This document shows, piece by piece, positions 30,201-41,025 of a DNA stretch of 64,000 bases. Made by a program: the position numbers and the translations under genes. Position 1 is the stretch's first letter, and each line of letters opens with the position of its first letter. This DNA is from Phoenix dactylifera. Taxonomy: Eukaryota > Streptophyta > Magnoliopsida > Arecales > Arecaceae. Where the stretch lies: contig NW_024067972.1 in assembly GCF_009389715.1 (NCBI RefSeq), forward strand, positions 248,001 through 312,000. Reading direction: 5' to 3'. The notes beneath the pieces were generated by a model that saw only the letters and a list, made by a program, of their open reading frames with translations, was not told where the DNA came from and ran no database searches.

Positions 30201-33200
30201 GTATAAGTACCCAAGATCACTCCTATGCACAACCGATGTAGGATTAAACACATGCTCGCACAGATTCTCACAATAAAACTAGGGCCTACTTGGTTGCCTA
30301 TAAGTTGCCTGCAAGAACTGACTTTTGTAAGGAACTCGCCATTTTGAGCATTTGGTTTGCTCGAAGTGAGCCAAAGTCAGTTTCTACCCCGAGCCAAACT
30401 CACCTAAAAATGTTTGATGTGACTCAACTTGTGGGGCACCAAAGACACTCTGACTGAAGTTAGTTCCTACCTACTAACTTCTAGCAGACAAAAAACACCC
30501 TTAAACCCTGACACTTGGGCCATTTCAATGTGGTATCTGGACAATATCTAGACAAACTAAACAACCATTAAATACAAGAATGAAGAAAATAAAATGGAGA
30601 AAAAAACGAAGATAAATTAAATAATTGGTGTCTTGGGATACTAGACCATCCCAAGTGTTGGGATGCAATGATCTTGGTCCATCTCGATTAGGATGGACCA
30701 GGACGATCGGGTCAAGGGTGCAAATGGGTCAGGTCAAACCGAAGCATGCTTAACCTTGAGCCAATCTGGTTCATGTCTAAGCATATGTTTGTTCAATAAA
30801 TTGGAATGCTTGCCTTTGAGAATAATTGGGATGCTAATAGAATCACTTCCTATAATTATATATTCTATATGTGGACATCCTTGAAGGGTGAATGCCACAG
30901 GCCTGGGAAGTTTACAATTTCACCTACTCTTTTTGAAGGGAAAGTAGGAAAACATAGAGAAAATGGAAGGTGGTAAAGCCAGTCTATGTATCGGAGCTTG
31001 GGGCAAGGCCAAAGGTACTACTCGGGAAGGGATCAACACCTACCATCGAGGTGGTAGCACGGTGGGAACGGAGCTTTGATTCCACCGAAGTGGCCTAGAT
31101 TCGAAACATGCGGGCGTCGATTAAATGCGGAGACCGGATGCCCCCCACCTGGTTTGCCCGGTGGAGTCGCTATCTGGTCTGCTGGTACTTAGGTGGTGCT
31201 GGTGTGACGTACTCACACGTGAAATTTTCCTGTGAGTGGGGAGGGTATGAGTAAAACTTGTCTGCCAGCATCGAACATTCTCCAGCGGGGGGGGGGGGGG
31301 TTGCTACGCGGGTGAGGTTCTCCTCACCCCCCCCCTCTTCCTTTTTTTCAGCAAAAAAAAAAAAGAAAAAGAAAAAAAGGGATCAACACCTATAGAACAA
31401 CCTAATATGATATTCTTGGCCTCTACTTGCTCTCTGATCAAGGACATTTCTACTTCATCTAGTAAAGATGTAACTAGCCAAGTTATCTGAGGGCTACTTG
31501 AACCATGATACCGCTAATGGTCATAGGAGAACACTATAATGGATTTCCAGGACATGGCTACTGCAAGTCTGCATTTGAGGGGGAATCATGGTCTGCCGTA
31601 CTGATCGGTACGGACCGGTACGTACCGGTACCGGACGGAACCGGTACGGTACAGCTATATTTTTCAGTTCCAACTATTCGCAACCCGTACCGGTCGGTAC
31701 CGATCCGGTACCGGCCCATACCGATCCGGTACCGGCCCATACCGATCGGCTCGTACCGACCTCAAATTTTTTTAGCTTTTGGCCCGAACCAGCCGAACCG
31801 GTACAGTACCGGTTCGGTTCGGTATGGTACCAGTACCGGTGCCCACCGATACGTTGGTATGGTCGGTACAACGGTCCTTGGGGGGAATGCTTGATTTTAT
31901 GGATAATGTGATGATTCGTCTGACTGGTCAGTCAAATTCTAGTTCCTTGACGTGTGTTTGACTAATTTGCTAAAGATTTTGAGCTTGTTGAGTTTGAAGC
32001 TCGTCTTATGTAAGTTTCCACTCCATAAACAACCAAATGAAAAGTGGTTATCCTGTACTTCAGCAATACTGGATGCATTTGGTCCATTTAAAGGGACTGA
32101 TTTGAGCTTCCTAATATAGCTTAATGCTTCTTTAACTTTTAAGAGGAGCTTCACATTGAGCAAAAGTACTGTAGAGATACAAGCTGCCCAGATGAACACC
32201 CTGTACACTCCATGGCCTTGTAACTGTGTTTGGGATTTAACCAATACAGTTCTTATGCTGCTAAGAGCTGAATGACAACATATCTAGGGAAGGCATTGGA
32301 GAAAATGAAGTAGGCCAGCAAGAGTGCAAACCTCGAGGTACTGGTGCAACTTCAACAAGCCTAATACAATTTCTTTCTATAGTCCAAAAGTGCGTGTTTC
32401 CAATTATTAAGGCTTCCTAGACTTAAAAAGCTGAAGACAATTCTAATGAAACAGCACTTCTACTTATGTTTCTTGATCCTTGTGGTTGTCATCTATGTAT
32501 GCTGTGTATGATGCGATGAAATTAGGGGAAAATTTTGATCACTCTAGCATCGTTTAACAAAATTTTATTCTTTCATTTATGGAACTTGGTAAATATACAC
32601 CTATTTGCAGCTAATGTGTTTTCCCCTCTCTCTTAAAAATTAACAACTTAACAAAGAAGAGTGTATTTCTGAAAGATGAGGATACAGGACGTTACCCATA
32701 GACAGTTGAGCACTTGGATCTAGTTGTCTATATTTCCAACAAATAGCCTGCATTATGATGGCAGAAAACAGAGCTGGGAGCATAAGATGAGAGATTTAAT
32801 AGATAAGGATATTTATTAATGTCAGTTACTATAGGAAGGACATAGATACCTGCAGCTTTCTGGATTAGTAGCTAGAATTTGGGTGAGGTGGGCATGTTTA
32901 AGTGGTTGATTATTATGGAAAGAGAGGAGATTTAGACTCTCATAAAAGAGCCCATAATGGTAACTCCAATCACAGCATGGTCGATGGATAATCATCTCCA
33001 AACAAACTTTCTTACAGTTGACTTGGTGTTCTTGAGGGATATTTTTATGTGGATTTAAAGAACTATGATTGGATTATGGGAGTGCAGCAAAGAATGCCGC
33101 AAGAGCTAGGGGAGCTGGGACAGGTAGGGTTTGGGGGGAAGGGTAGGGGGAGCATGAGTCTTGCGAACAGTTAACCTTGAAAGAAATTTCCGTTTTATAG

Positions 33201-34217
33201 GGGGACCATGGCCCCCTCTGTCATCCCCCTATCTGCCCCTGAGCATGTGCACTGCAAAATATAGTATTTTATAATGAACACAATGTAAAGCAAGTATCTT
33301 ATACTTTGGTGGCTTTTAAAAATCTTGCAACATTTACCATGTTGCAGGATGTCTGATTTGGGATGTTGCGAATTTGATTGCTGATTGAAGTATGTAGCTA
33401 ACCCAGAAAATGACACTTCACAGCCATAGTTACAATTTTGAAACTCATGAATAGTCTTGCTACACTCTTGGTGAAATCAAGCATAGAATTAACAAGAATG
33501 AAAATATCAAAGAAACCGCCATCACTAGCATCAAACGTTTCTTGGTTTAACCATGAATAACTCGAGAACAAATTGTAAATTTAATAAATAACTGAATAAT
33601 TCTGGACTAACTGATTATCTGAAATCAATTTAAAGAATTATTTCGCAGAGGAAAAAATTGTGAATAATTTGAGAATTTTCCAATAATTTGGAGATCATTG
33701 TCATTGTGCATGCTGCTTTATATTAGTCTTGAGAGCTCACTACTAAGTTCATTTGGCTCCTGCAAAAGATTTTGTGCATTGATAAGAAGCGATTTTTTTG
33801 AGGAAAAATGTCAAGATATGATTTAGTATGATAATTGTACTCTGTTCATAAAAATTTAAAGTAATTCAAAGAGCCTCATTTAACCTGTCATCTTTATGAT
33901 TCACATGATATGGGAAAAACTAGCTGCTGAATTTTCCTTCTTTTCTGGTTTGCAGGAAATCTAGGAAAACAGCACCTCCATTCCGTGTTATATTGCACAA
34001 TGACAACTACAACAAACGTGAGTATGTTGTCCAAGTTCTGATGAAAGTTATCCCTGGAATGACTCTTGATAATGCAGTCAATATCATGCAAGAGGCCCAT
34101 TATAATGGCCTAGCTGTCGTAATCATTTGTTCGCAAGCAGATGCCGAGGAACACTGCATGCAGCTAAGAGGCAGCGGTCTCATAAGCTCAATTGAGCCTG
34201 CAAGTGGTGAGTGCTGA
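24290..34217 (+). CDS. CLPS1: ATP-dependent Clp protease adaptor CLPS1, chloroplastic
   Basis: ClpS adaptors bind proteins with N-degrons or other signals and hand them to the ClpC chaperone of the stromal Clp protease. Exons are 24290-24353, 27125-27275 and 33956-34217 (phases 1 and 1), all with GT-AG junctions. They give 158 residues, close to the 159 I recall for Arabidopsis. Exon 1 begins METAICGRVALSPNHVW, a conserved start for plant CLPS1 and part of the transit peptide. Exon 2 carries KGGGLLERPTIEKTTPGRE. Exon 3 encodes the ClpS core: PPFRVILHNDNYNKREYVVQ with the diagnostic HNDN motif, VLMKVIPGMTLDNAVNIM, EAHYNGLAVVIICSQADAE and HCMQLRGSGLISSIEP. No lesion was seen. Intron 2 is 6.7 kb and holds RTE, TRIM, SINE and MITE insertions, yet splice sites are intact. 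The start is fixed by homology, and the upstream in-frame reading passes through the GA repeat. Confidence 0.93.
24354..27124 (+). other. CLPS1 intron 1
   Basis: The intron is 2.8 kb, with no clearly bounded transposon. A 60-codon open stretch at 25112-25294 contains RFLQHMMYEDRREALLNL, which looks helical, but I recognise no family, and CLPS1 proteins have nothing like it between exons 1 and 2. The last part is AT-rich up to the acceptor at 27124. Confidence 0.5.
28600..29800 (+). mobile_element. RTE-type LINE relic
   Basis: Broken reverse-transcriptase sequence in several frames matches plant RTE non-LTR elements. It has SNEMPIEVRKIMGD near 28618, FMTRKSTMEAFFLLRQLI near 28851, and IALQKTYDKVSRK near 28935 (usual ADLEKAYDKVPR). 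Further on is VGVAPIGDGEELPIE near 29457. The characteristic tail motif atcccaagtagttggaacaa near 29700 appears twice, about 57 bp apart. Many stops and frameshifts make it non-functional. It sits in CLPS1 intron 2, in the same orientation as the gene. Confidence 0.75.
29880..30262 (-). mobile_element. TRIM-like retroelement
   Basis: On the minus strand there is an LTR-like part (about 30262-30134: gtttaatcctacatcggttg, cttatac, cctaaataatacc, ending ccattacaaa). It is followed directly by tggtatcaaag at 30133-30123, which resembles the primer-binding site for initiator tRNA-Met. A short internal region and a second LTR-like part (cttagtcccacattggttg) follow, ending around 29880. There is no coding capacity. 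Boundaries of the second LTR are approximate. It lies in CLPS1 intron 2, beside the RTE relic. Confidence 0.62.
31043..31376 (+). mobile_element. tRNA-derived SINE, copy 2 (perfect 16-bp duplication)
   Basis: The same family as 1232-1556. A-box-like ggtggtagcacggtgg, B-box-like gattcgaaac, then gcgtcgattaaa, gaccggatgcc, gtgacgtactcacacgtga, a C/T-rich stretch, cagc and an A-rich tail. It is flanked by a perfect 16-bp duplication, aagggatcaacaccta, at 31027-31042 and 31377-31392, the signature of LINE-type target-primed insertion. A G-run at about 31288-31302 lies inside. It lies in CLPS1 intron 2, sense to the gene. Confidence 0.9.
31587..31880. mobile_element. GTACC-rich CAAGG-type MITE, member A (294 bp)
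   Basis: It is flanked by a perfect 8-bp duplication gggggaat at 31579-31586 and 31881-31888. The left end is catggtctgccgtactg and the right end reversed is caaggaccgttgtacc, an imperfect inverted repeat. The interior is dominated by ggtaccggtacg and accgatcggtac words and can fold on itself extensively. The many short open frames found on both strands here are a by-product of the repeat composition. It lies in CLPS1 intron 2. Confidence 0.85.
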
Positions 34218-35646
34218 ATTCATGGTGGTAAGTCATGTACAGATGAATCCTAATACCAGGCTTCTCTGATTATATGTACATTCATGATATGGATAATGAT
34301 GGTGTATTTGACAATAATCATACCGAAAGAGATGGAGCATATGGTATTACTGGATGTAATCCAGTTAGGCTGTATATAGGATTAAGTTGCCCTAACTTTT
34401 GGGCTTGATATTACAGCTACTCTCCTTTTTATGGTCATCCTATGAACACTATAGGAACTTTGTCGCACCTATGATGATACTTGCACTTCTTCTCATTGAA
34501 AGTGTGATAAACTTGTACCAGATGAACTTAGTTGTGCATCAATGGCTAATTAAGTGTCTCGGCATCTAAGAAGATTGAAAGTGATTAGTCATAACCTAAT
34601 ATGTGTTTATGTCTTAAAAAGCCAAAACAAAAGTTACTGGACTTTACAAACCAAAAGAGATTAAATAACATCATACCTTGTGCATCGACCATAAAAGAAT
34701 TAAGTGAGGGTGTCGACTGATAGGTCAATCGAAGAGGAGCGAAGATTCTGTTCCTTGTTCCTTAAATTGTCATAGCTAAGAATGAGGTGGAAGACTTTAC
34801 CTTTATGGCTATCGGCGGGGGATGATGACCATAAGATGGTTGCAATCCTTTGCCAGTTGCTGGAGTAGACTCCAAATCAACAATTTGATGTGGCATGTCA
34901 CATTGACTGCCTAATTTGAAAACACATCTAACTGAAACTACATTGTCAAGATCGACGATGTTTTTGTCATATAATGGCTTTTTATATCCTCTGATCTGAA
35001 GTGTCCATATGAAGTAGCATGAGTCCAGTCACTTTGATGACCAGGCTACAAGGATACAAGTTTGTGTATAGTGGCTCATTGAGTGCACAAGATTCATACC
35101 ATAAGAATATCTCATTGAAGCAAAGATTAACTAGACAAAGATAAATACAAGTGACATGCCAAAAGTGTTTTGATAACAATTTATTCTGCATATAAAATAA
35201 ATATATAGTATAATAATGGTTTTTAAAATGTTTTCGGAGAAATAATTTCTCTAGTACCTGGCCAAGTCGAAAGCCTGATGGATGCTTGTCGGTTATGGGT
35301 TCTACATTGTCTTGTTTATCTTCTTAATTACCAATTCAAGTTATTGCTTATAGTGGAAGAGCAAATTGCAAAACAGTGTGCTATTATATGGAAGGGATTT
35401 TAACTATTACTTTCTATTTTAGTGCTACATTGCAATATTGTTTTCCCTATTAACTTAGGAGCTTAGAGGTCAAGGGTACGTCTGGTTAATGAAGTATTGA
35501 GTGCCTTGAGTGAACCTAAATCTACCCTACCGGCATGGTTCCACATGCTAGCTGGATGCTTTGTTGTTTACATTGATCGGGACTCGCTAATATAGACTTT
35601 GAGAGATTGAAGAGACGATCCAACCGCACATTTGGACTACTAGATG
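34218..35646. other. CLPS1 3' flank and intergenic DNA
   Basis: This contains the CLPS1 3' UTR, whose end was not resolved, then AT-rich DNA without a recognisable gene or bounded element. Confidence 0.5.
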
Positions 35647-35658
35647 GTAATAATTGGC

Positions 35659-36068
35659 TTTCTTTTTTTTTTTTCTTTTTTTTTTTTTTGGCGGATTCAT
35701 CAATGCATGTATAAATATACTTAATAAAAATAAAAACACAAGCTCAAGAAATGCCTGATGCAACTCTCCCTCTTCTGACCACAAGGCATACCCTGAGTAG
35801 TGAGCCGTGTAGGCAGCCACTCAGTCTGCAGCCTCATTGGCCTCTCTAAATACATGTTTGGCCTGAAAGGCCACCCCATCGATCCCTTGTCATCATCCCA
35901 ATATTCCGGAGCAATGGGTGGTCCATGCTCACATCCCTCGGACCCCCTTGAATCCAACTGATCACTATGGCTGAGTCGTCATCCAAAATAACTGAACTGG
36001 CCTGCAACACCCACCTTACATGTCGAAGATCCGCTCAGGCAGCCCACAACTCCGTCCCATGGACCGAC
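35659..36068 (-). pseudogene. 5'-truncated L1-type LINE, RNase H end
   Basis: Read on the minus strand in broken frames: HGTELWAA, then VILDDDSAIVISWIQGGPRD, DHPLLRNIG, and AKHVFREANEAAD followed by VAAYTAHYSG, the RNase H domain and its last helix as in plant L1 elements. Stops and frameshifts are present. A long A-rich tail lies at about 35690-35659. Flanks read gtaataattggc (35647-35658) and gtaataatggc (36069-36079), a likely target duplication with one base of length difference. Confidence 0.75.
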
Positions 36069-36079
36069 GTAATAATGGC

Positions 36080-36825
36080 ATTATAGGTCATGAGACATTA
36101 ATTGGGCTCCACATATGTTGTGAACCAATTCATTGAGAGGTTATAGGTTTAGGCCTATTATTAGGCCTTAGTAGGCTCATCCCTTAAGAAGAAAGCAGGG
36201 AGCCCACAAAAGTATGTTCCTCCATGATCTCCCTCCTAGTTCGATTAGGACAGAAAGATTAAGTGGGCCCGGCATCATATTGTGCATAATGAATGCGAAT
36301 AGCTCCTCTCGAATTCTCTTTCTCAGAATTGTGTAACATCATGAGAGTTTGGAAAAATTCTCTTGAGGTTCTTTTAGTCAGCAAAGCAGATCCAAGAAAG
36401 GCTCGACACAGGTACAAAGTTTGGAGGTCCTGAATCTGCATCAGTCGGGAGTGTGACTCTGAGATTCATCCTATTAATTCACAAAAAATTGAATAGTCAT
36501 TTAAGATATATCTTTTACCTTTGCATGATTAATTGAGATAAATTTTTTTTTGCATGCACCGTACAATTCTGTAGCATGATAGAAATTTTTCCACACTTTT
36601 TTCTGCACATAATGCTCTAAGATATGCAAGACCATTTGTAGCTTCTCTAAAATCCTTTATTTCAACAAATATAACTATCAAGAACAATTGGTACGCATTT
36701 GAAGTAGATACACATGTAATATAGATTAGTATTACAGCTTAGAATCATGCACAATCTCTCTTATTATAGTATGAACGATATTGGATATTACAACTGCCAC
36801 GTATTGTATGCATAATTACTATAAC
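36080..36825. other. Intergenic DNA without recognisable features
   Basis: Neither a gene nor a bounded element was recognised between the L1 end and the subterminal-repeat segment that follows. Confidence 0.45.
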
Positions 36826-37100
36826 AAAAATAGGCTATCCAGGTGCTTTGTAAAACCTATGCTGACGCTTATAAGCATCGGTAATTTTTCTGTCAATCCT
36901 TTCTAAAGCGTCGCAAAAGCATTGGCTAGGTGCGGGTGAGAAAAAAAATCTACTGACGCTTTCGTTAACGGCGTGAACTTTTAGCGACGCTTATAAGCAT
37001 TGGATATTAGCGATAGTTAAAAGTGTCGGCTATTAACATTTTATATTTTTTATAACAATGTTTTAAAGCATCGTTGTAATTATATTTTAAAAAAAATTAT
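36826..37100. mobile_element. CACTA-like subterminal repeat segment
   Basis: The block gacgcttataagcatcgg near 36863 recurs as gacgcttataagcattgg near 36986. Related and reversed words lie between and after them (aaagcgtcgcaaaagcattgg, ctgacgctttcgttaacgg, aaagcatcgttgt). The segment begins actataacaaaaatag, similar to the CACTACAAGAAAA-type ends of plant CACTA elements. No transposase and no second end were identified, so a different DNA-transposon type is possible. Confidence 0.5.
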
Positions 37101-38139
37101 TTAATTTTTTTTTTTTTTAGTAAGATTTAAAGGTCATTGAAAAATTTGCAGAGGTCATCTGACACAAAACCACTGCCTCTGAGTAGCCCATCTGCCCATC
37201 CCGATAAGAAATAACTAGAGAAAGAAAAAAGAGGTGAAAAGAAAAGAAAGAGACATAGATTAATGATTATAATATATAGTTAAGAGGAAGAGAGGGGAGG
37301 AGTCCGAGGAGAGAAACTCTTGCTTTTTTTTATTTAATTATCTTTACTGCTTTTATATTGACACTGTTTTTTGCTGATTGCTCTCAAATTTCAACAAGAT
37401 TTGAGTTTTTCTGAGATCTTCGTTAATGATATGCCATTTTAGTGGTAATAGAAGTAATGCAGAACCATCATGACTTTGGAATCAAATGCATTATATATTT
37501 TACCAGAATATTTCTATTGTTTAACATTATTGCATCAATTTGATGATGGTATCGAGACATTTAGTGTTTCAGCAACAATAGCTAGATATTTTGGGTGATA
37601 AAAATTAGAGGAATAGGTCAGACTTTCAATATAGTATTGGTGGAAGTTGTTAGAAGGGTTTTAAAATGCTTCTGTTGACAATGGTGGAGCTCTTTGTAGG
37701 AAATATTAGCAACATAGGACATTGTTTGCCTCCAATGATCACACAGTTGTAGACTTGTACTCTCTCTCTACCCACCGGTTAGTATCAAGATTTTGAATTT
37801 AGTATAGGCATGATTTTCCGCATATTTTATTGTCCATTGCTTTGGGTATAACTTTATGCTTATTTTTAAAAATTAACAGTAGCTTTTCATGTTTAGGATC
37901 CCCATTAAAATTGACAGTAGCTCCAGCACCACTTCTCGCCGTCGAGTTTGGCACCGCTTATTGGGACCTGAGTTCGTCATCGAGTCCGACACCGCTTCTC
38001 TTGACATTTCAGATTTTATCATTTTAAACTTTTTTATATTTTGATTTGTTTGGAGTGATTGTCTTAATTGTTTTGTTTGATAATATTCTTTTTTAGATTC
38101 AAATATCTAATAGAAATTTTGAATACGGTTTGAAAAAAC
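37101..38139. other. Intergenic DNA between transposon remnants
   Basis: AT-rich with no recognisable gene. The stretch around 37896-38020 repeats caccgctt and cgtcgag/catcgag words in a short GC-rich patch, perhaps the 5' part of the hAT element that follows. Confidence 0.4.
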
Positions 38140-40700
38140 TCAAAAAAAAATAATAATTGAAAAACTCATTCAATCTTAAAAAAGAGCTATAGATAGATTT
38201 GTTGTCACAAATAAACAAAATACTACATCAAGTTTAAAAACAAAATGAGATTGAGAACCAGATTTATAGTAGTATTCAAACATCTAATGAAACAATCTCT
38301 AGTGAAGAACACAATAAAAAAATAGATGGAGATAGAATAAACAAGGATAGTGTAGAGTTTAATGAAATTAGTTCTATTTTTACAAATATATATGATCCTG
38401 GTCAATGAAAAATATTGATACAAAGTTGAGAGATCTATTAGTGGAAAGAGGTCCAATTAGAGATTATGATCTTCATTTTTCTATGGATAAAAATAATAAA
38501 CACTTCTCTGCTATACATTATATTCGTAAGTTACCTAATGGTAAAAAATATGATAGAAGATGGTTAGTATATTTGAAGAATTTGGATAGGGTATATTATT
38601 TTTGTTGTAAATTATTTGATTCAATGCATAAGACAAGTCACTAAGTCAATGAAGGAACTAGGGACTGAAAAAATCTATATGTTAAGCTCAAAAGTTATGA
38701 AATAACTAATAAACATATTACTAGCATAACAAGTGGATTGATTTAGAAGTGAGATTGTTGAAAAACGAGACAATTGACAAAAATCTCTAAAAACAATAAA
38801 CCAAGAGAAGGATCATTGGAAAAAAAGTAGTATTGAGAATTATTGATATTATGAAAAATCTTGCAAAAAATAATTTAGCATTTCAGAGAAAGAATGAAAA
38901 GATCTACCAAAGCAATAATGAAAATTTTCTAAGTCTTATTGAAATGATTGCAGAATTTGATTTAGTAATACAAGAACATGTTCGACGCATTCAACATGGT
39001 GAAATTTACAATTATTATTAGATTATAGGATTCAAAATGAATTAATTCAAATGTTAGCATCTGAAATTAAAACTATAATAATTAACAAGATTAAAGAAGT
39101 AAAGTACTTTTCTATAATACTTTATTGCGCTCCTGATGCAAGCCATCAAGGACAAATGACTCTAGTTTTAAGATGTGTAGATACTTCAACAAGTCCAGTA
39201 AAAATAGAAAATTATTTTTTAGAATTTTTAGAGGTAGATGATACCTCTGAAAAAGATTTTTTTAGTGAACTTATAAATATACTAAAAAAACATAAACTTG
39301 AGGTTAATAATATAAAAGGGTAAGGGTATGACAATGGGCCTAATATGAAAGAAAAATATCAAGGTGTATAAAGAAGATTATTGGATATAAATCTTAGAGT
39401 GTTTTACACACCATGTGTATGTCATAACTTACATTTAGTATTATGTGATACTGCTAACTCATGTTCCAAAACTATATCTTTTTTTGGACTGATCTAATGA
39501 ATTTATACTTTATTTTTTTCTTCTACAAATCGATGAAAAATTTTACAAGATAATATATCCACATTGACTCTTAAATTCTTGTCACAGACATATTGGGAAA
39601 GTCATATTGAAAGTATCAAAGCAATTAAAAATCAAGCTCCTAAAATAAGAAATGCCTTAGTTCAATTAGCGAAAACTAGTAAAGATCCTAAAACAAAGAG
39701 TGAAGTCACATGCTTAGCTACATATGAGATTGAGAATTTTGAATTTTTATTGGGTATGAATATTTGGTATGATATATTGCTTGAAGTTAACTCAGTTAGT
39801 AAGAACTTACAATCTGAAGATATGCATATTGATGTTGCTATAAGTCAATTAAAAGATCTTCTTTCTTATTTGAAAAGTTACAAAAAAAATGGATTCATGA
39901 CTGCTTTGGTTTCATCTAAAAAAACTGCAATTGAAATGAAAATAGAACCTACATTTTGTGAAAAACATGTGATCCGTAGAAAAAAAATAATTTGATAAAA
40001 ATAGTGATGATGAGGTAGAAAGATCAGCCGAAGAATTTTTAGAATTGATTACTTTTTATATATAGTAGATCAAGCTATTTTTTCATTTCAACATAGCTTT
40101 GAACAAGTCACCATATATGAAGATGTTTTTGGTTTTTTGTTTAATTTTAGAAAGTTAAAATATTTGAATAAAGAGGATTTGAAAAAGTATTATCTTAATC
40201 GTGAAAATTTTTTAAAGTATGGTGAATATTCTGATATTGATGGTCTTGATCTGTTTTCTGAGTTAAAAATTTTAAAAACAGAAACTAGTACCCCTATTGA
40301 TACTTTAAGTTTTTTTAAAAAATAGATTTTTTTCCAAATGCATACATTGCTTACAGGATATTGTTAACAATACCTGTAACAGTTGCTTCTACTGAAAGAA
40401 GTTTTTCATTTTATCCTAAAAAAAAAGTTTTTCAAAATTAAAATTGATAAAATCTTATTTGCGGTCAATTATGTCATAAGAAAAATTAAATGGATTAGCT
40501 ATGTTATCGATTGAAAATAATATTTTAATAAATTTTGATTACAAAAATTTGACTAATAATTTTGCATCTCAAAAAAGTAGACAAATTATTTTTAAATAAA
40601 ATTTTAAAATATATTATATTTATTAAAAAAATTATTATTTTTTTTAAAAAAAATATTTTAGTGAACATACCTTAGGCTCCAAACGCATTGGGCCGCCAGA
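38140..40700 (+). pseudogene. Decayed autonomous hAT element (ZMYM1/DUF4371-type transposase)
   Basis: Collinear fragments in different frames match plant hAT transposases of the zinc-finger MYM type. 38405-38644 has DRRWLVYLKNLDRVYYFCCK (TTF-type zinc-finger region). 39051-39323 has SIILYCAPDASHQGQMTLVL and the start of the catalytic core. Near 39395 is RVFYTPCVCHNLHLVLCDTA. 39564-39995 has SHIESIKAIKNQAPKIRNAL. Near 40336 is PNAYIAYRILLTIPVTVAST, then ERSFS (hAT C-terminal dimerisation region). Stops and frameshifts break the chain several times. A right end near 40670-40697 is suggested by ttaggctcc and gggccgcc, but paired inverted ends were not established. Confidence 0.75.
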
Positions 40701-40821
40701 TCAAACTTGCCCACTATCCTTATTAGGCGGCGCTCGAAGACAGGAACGGTCCGCGACGACCCCACAAAGATCCGAAATATCGAGTGCCCCGTACCGTACT
40801 TTCCTACCAAGCCTCGCGAAT

Positions 40822-41025
40822 CTTGGACGTATCGTGGAGTGACACCGCGTTACTTCACGCGACAACGCAAGCCAAAAATAGAATCCAGAAAACTACCACG
40901 CCATCGTCCTCCCTCTTCCATATATCTGCGCTTATCGAATCATCTCTTTTTTTATTGTGCAATCTCCGATGGAAAGAAACGAAGAAAAATTCTCCCAAAA
41001 ATCTATAGGAGGAGGGAGATCGCAG
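40822..41025 (+). promoter_or_regulatory. ALMT copy 1 upstream region
   Basis: This is the 5' flank of the first ALMT gene. It shares cttggacgtatcgtg with 58172 in front of the second copy, so it belongs to the duplicated segment. A TATA-like catatatc lies near 40919. In copy 2 the matching site is a better tatatat at 58895. The ATG at 40969 is in frame with the main start but has no counterpart in copy 2, so the start at 41026 is preferred. Confidence 0.4.

Noticed and set aside
31505..31961. Several overlapping open frames on both strands with repeated PVP/RYR patterns
   Set aside because: They are produced by the GTACC palindromes of MITE member A, which has a perfect target duplication.
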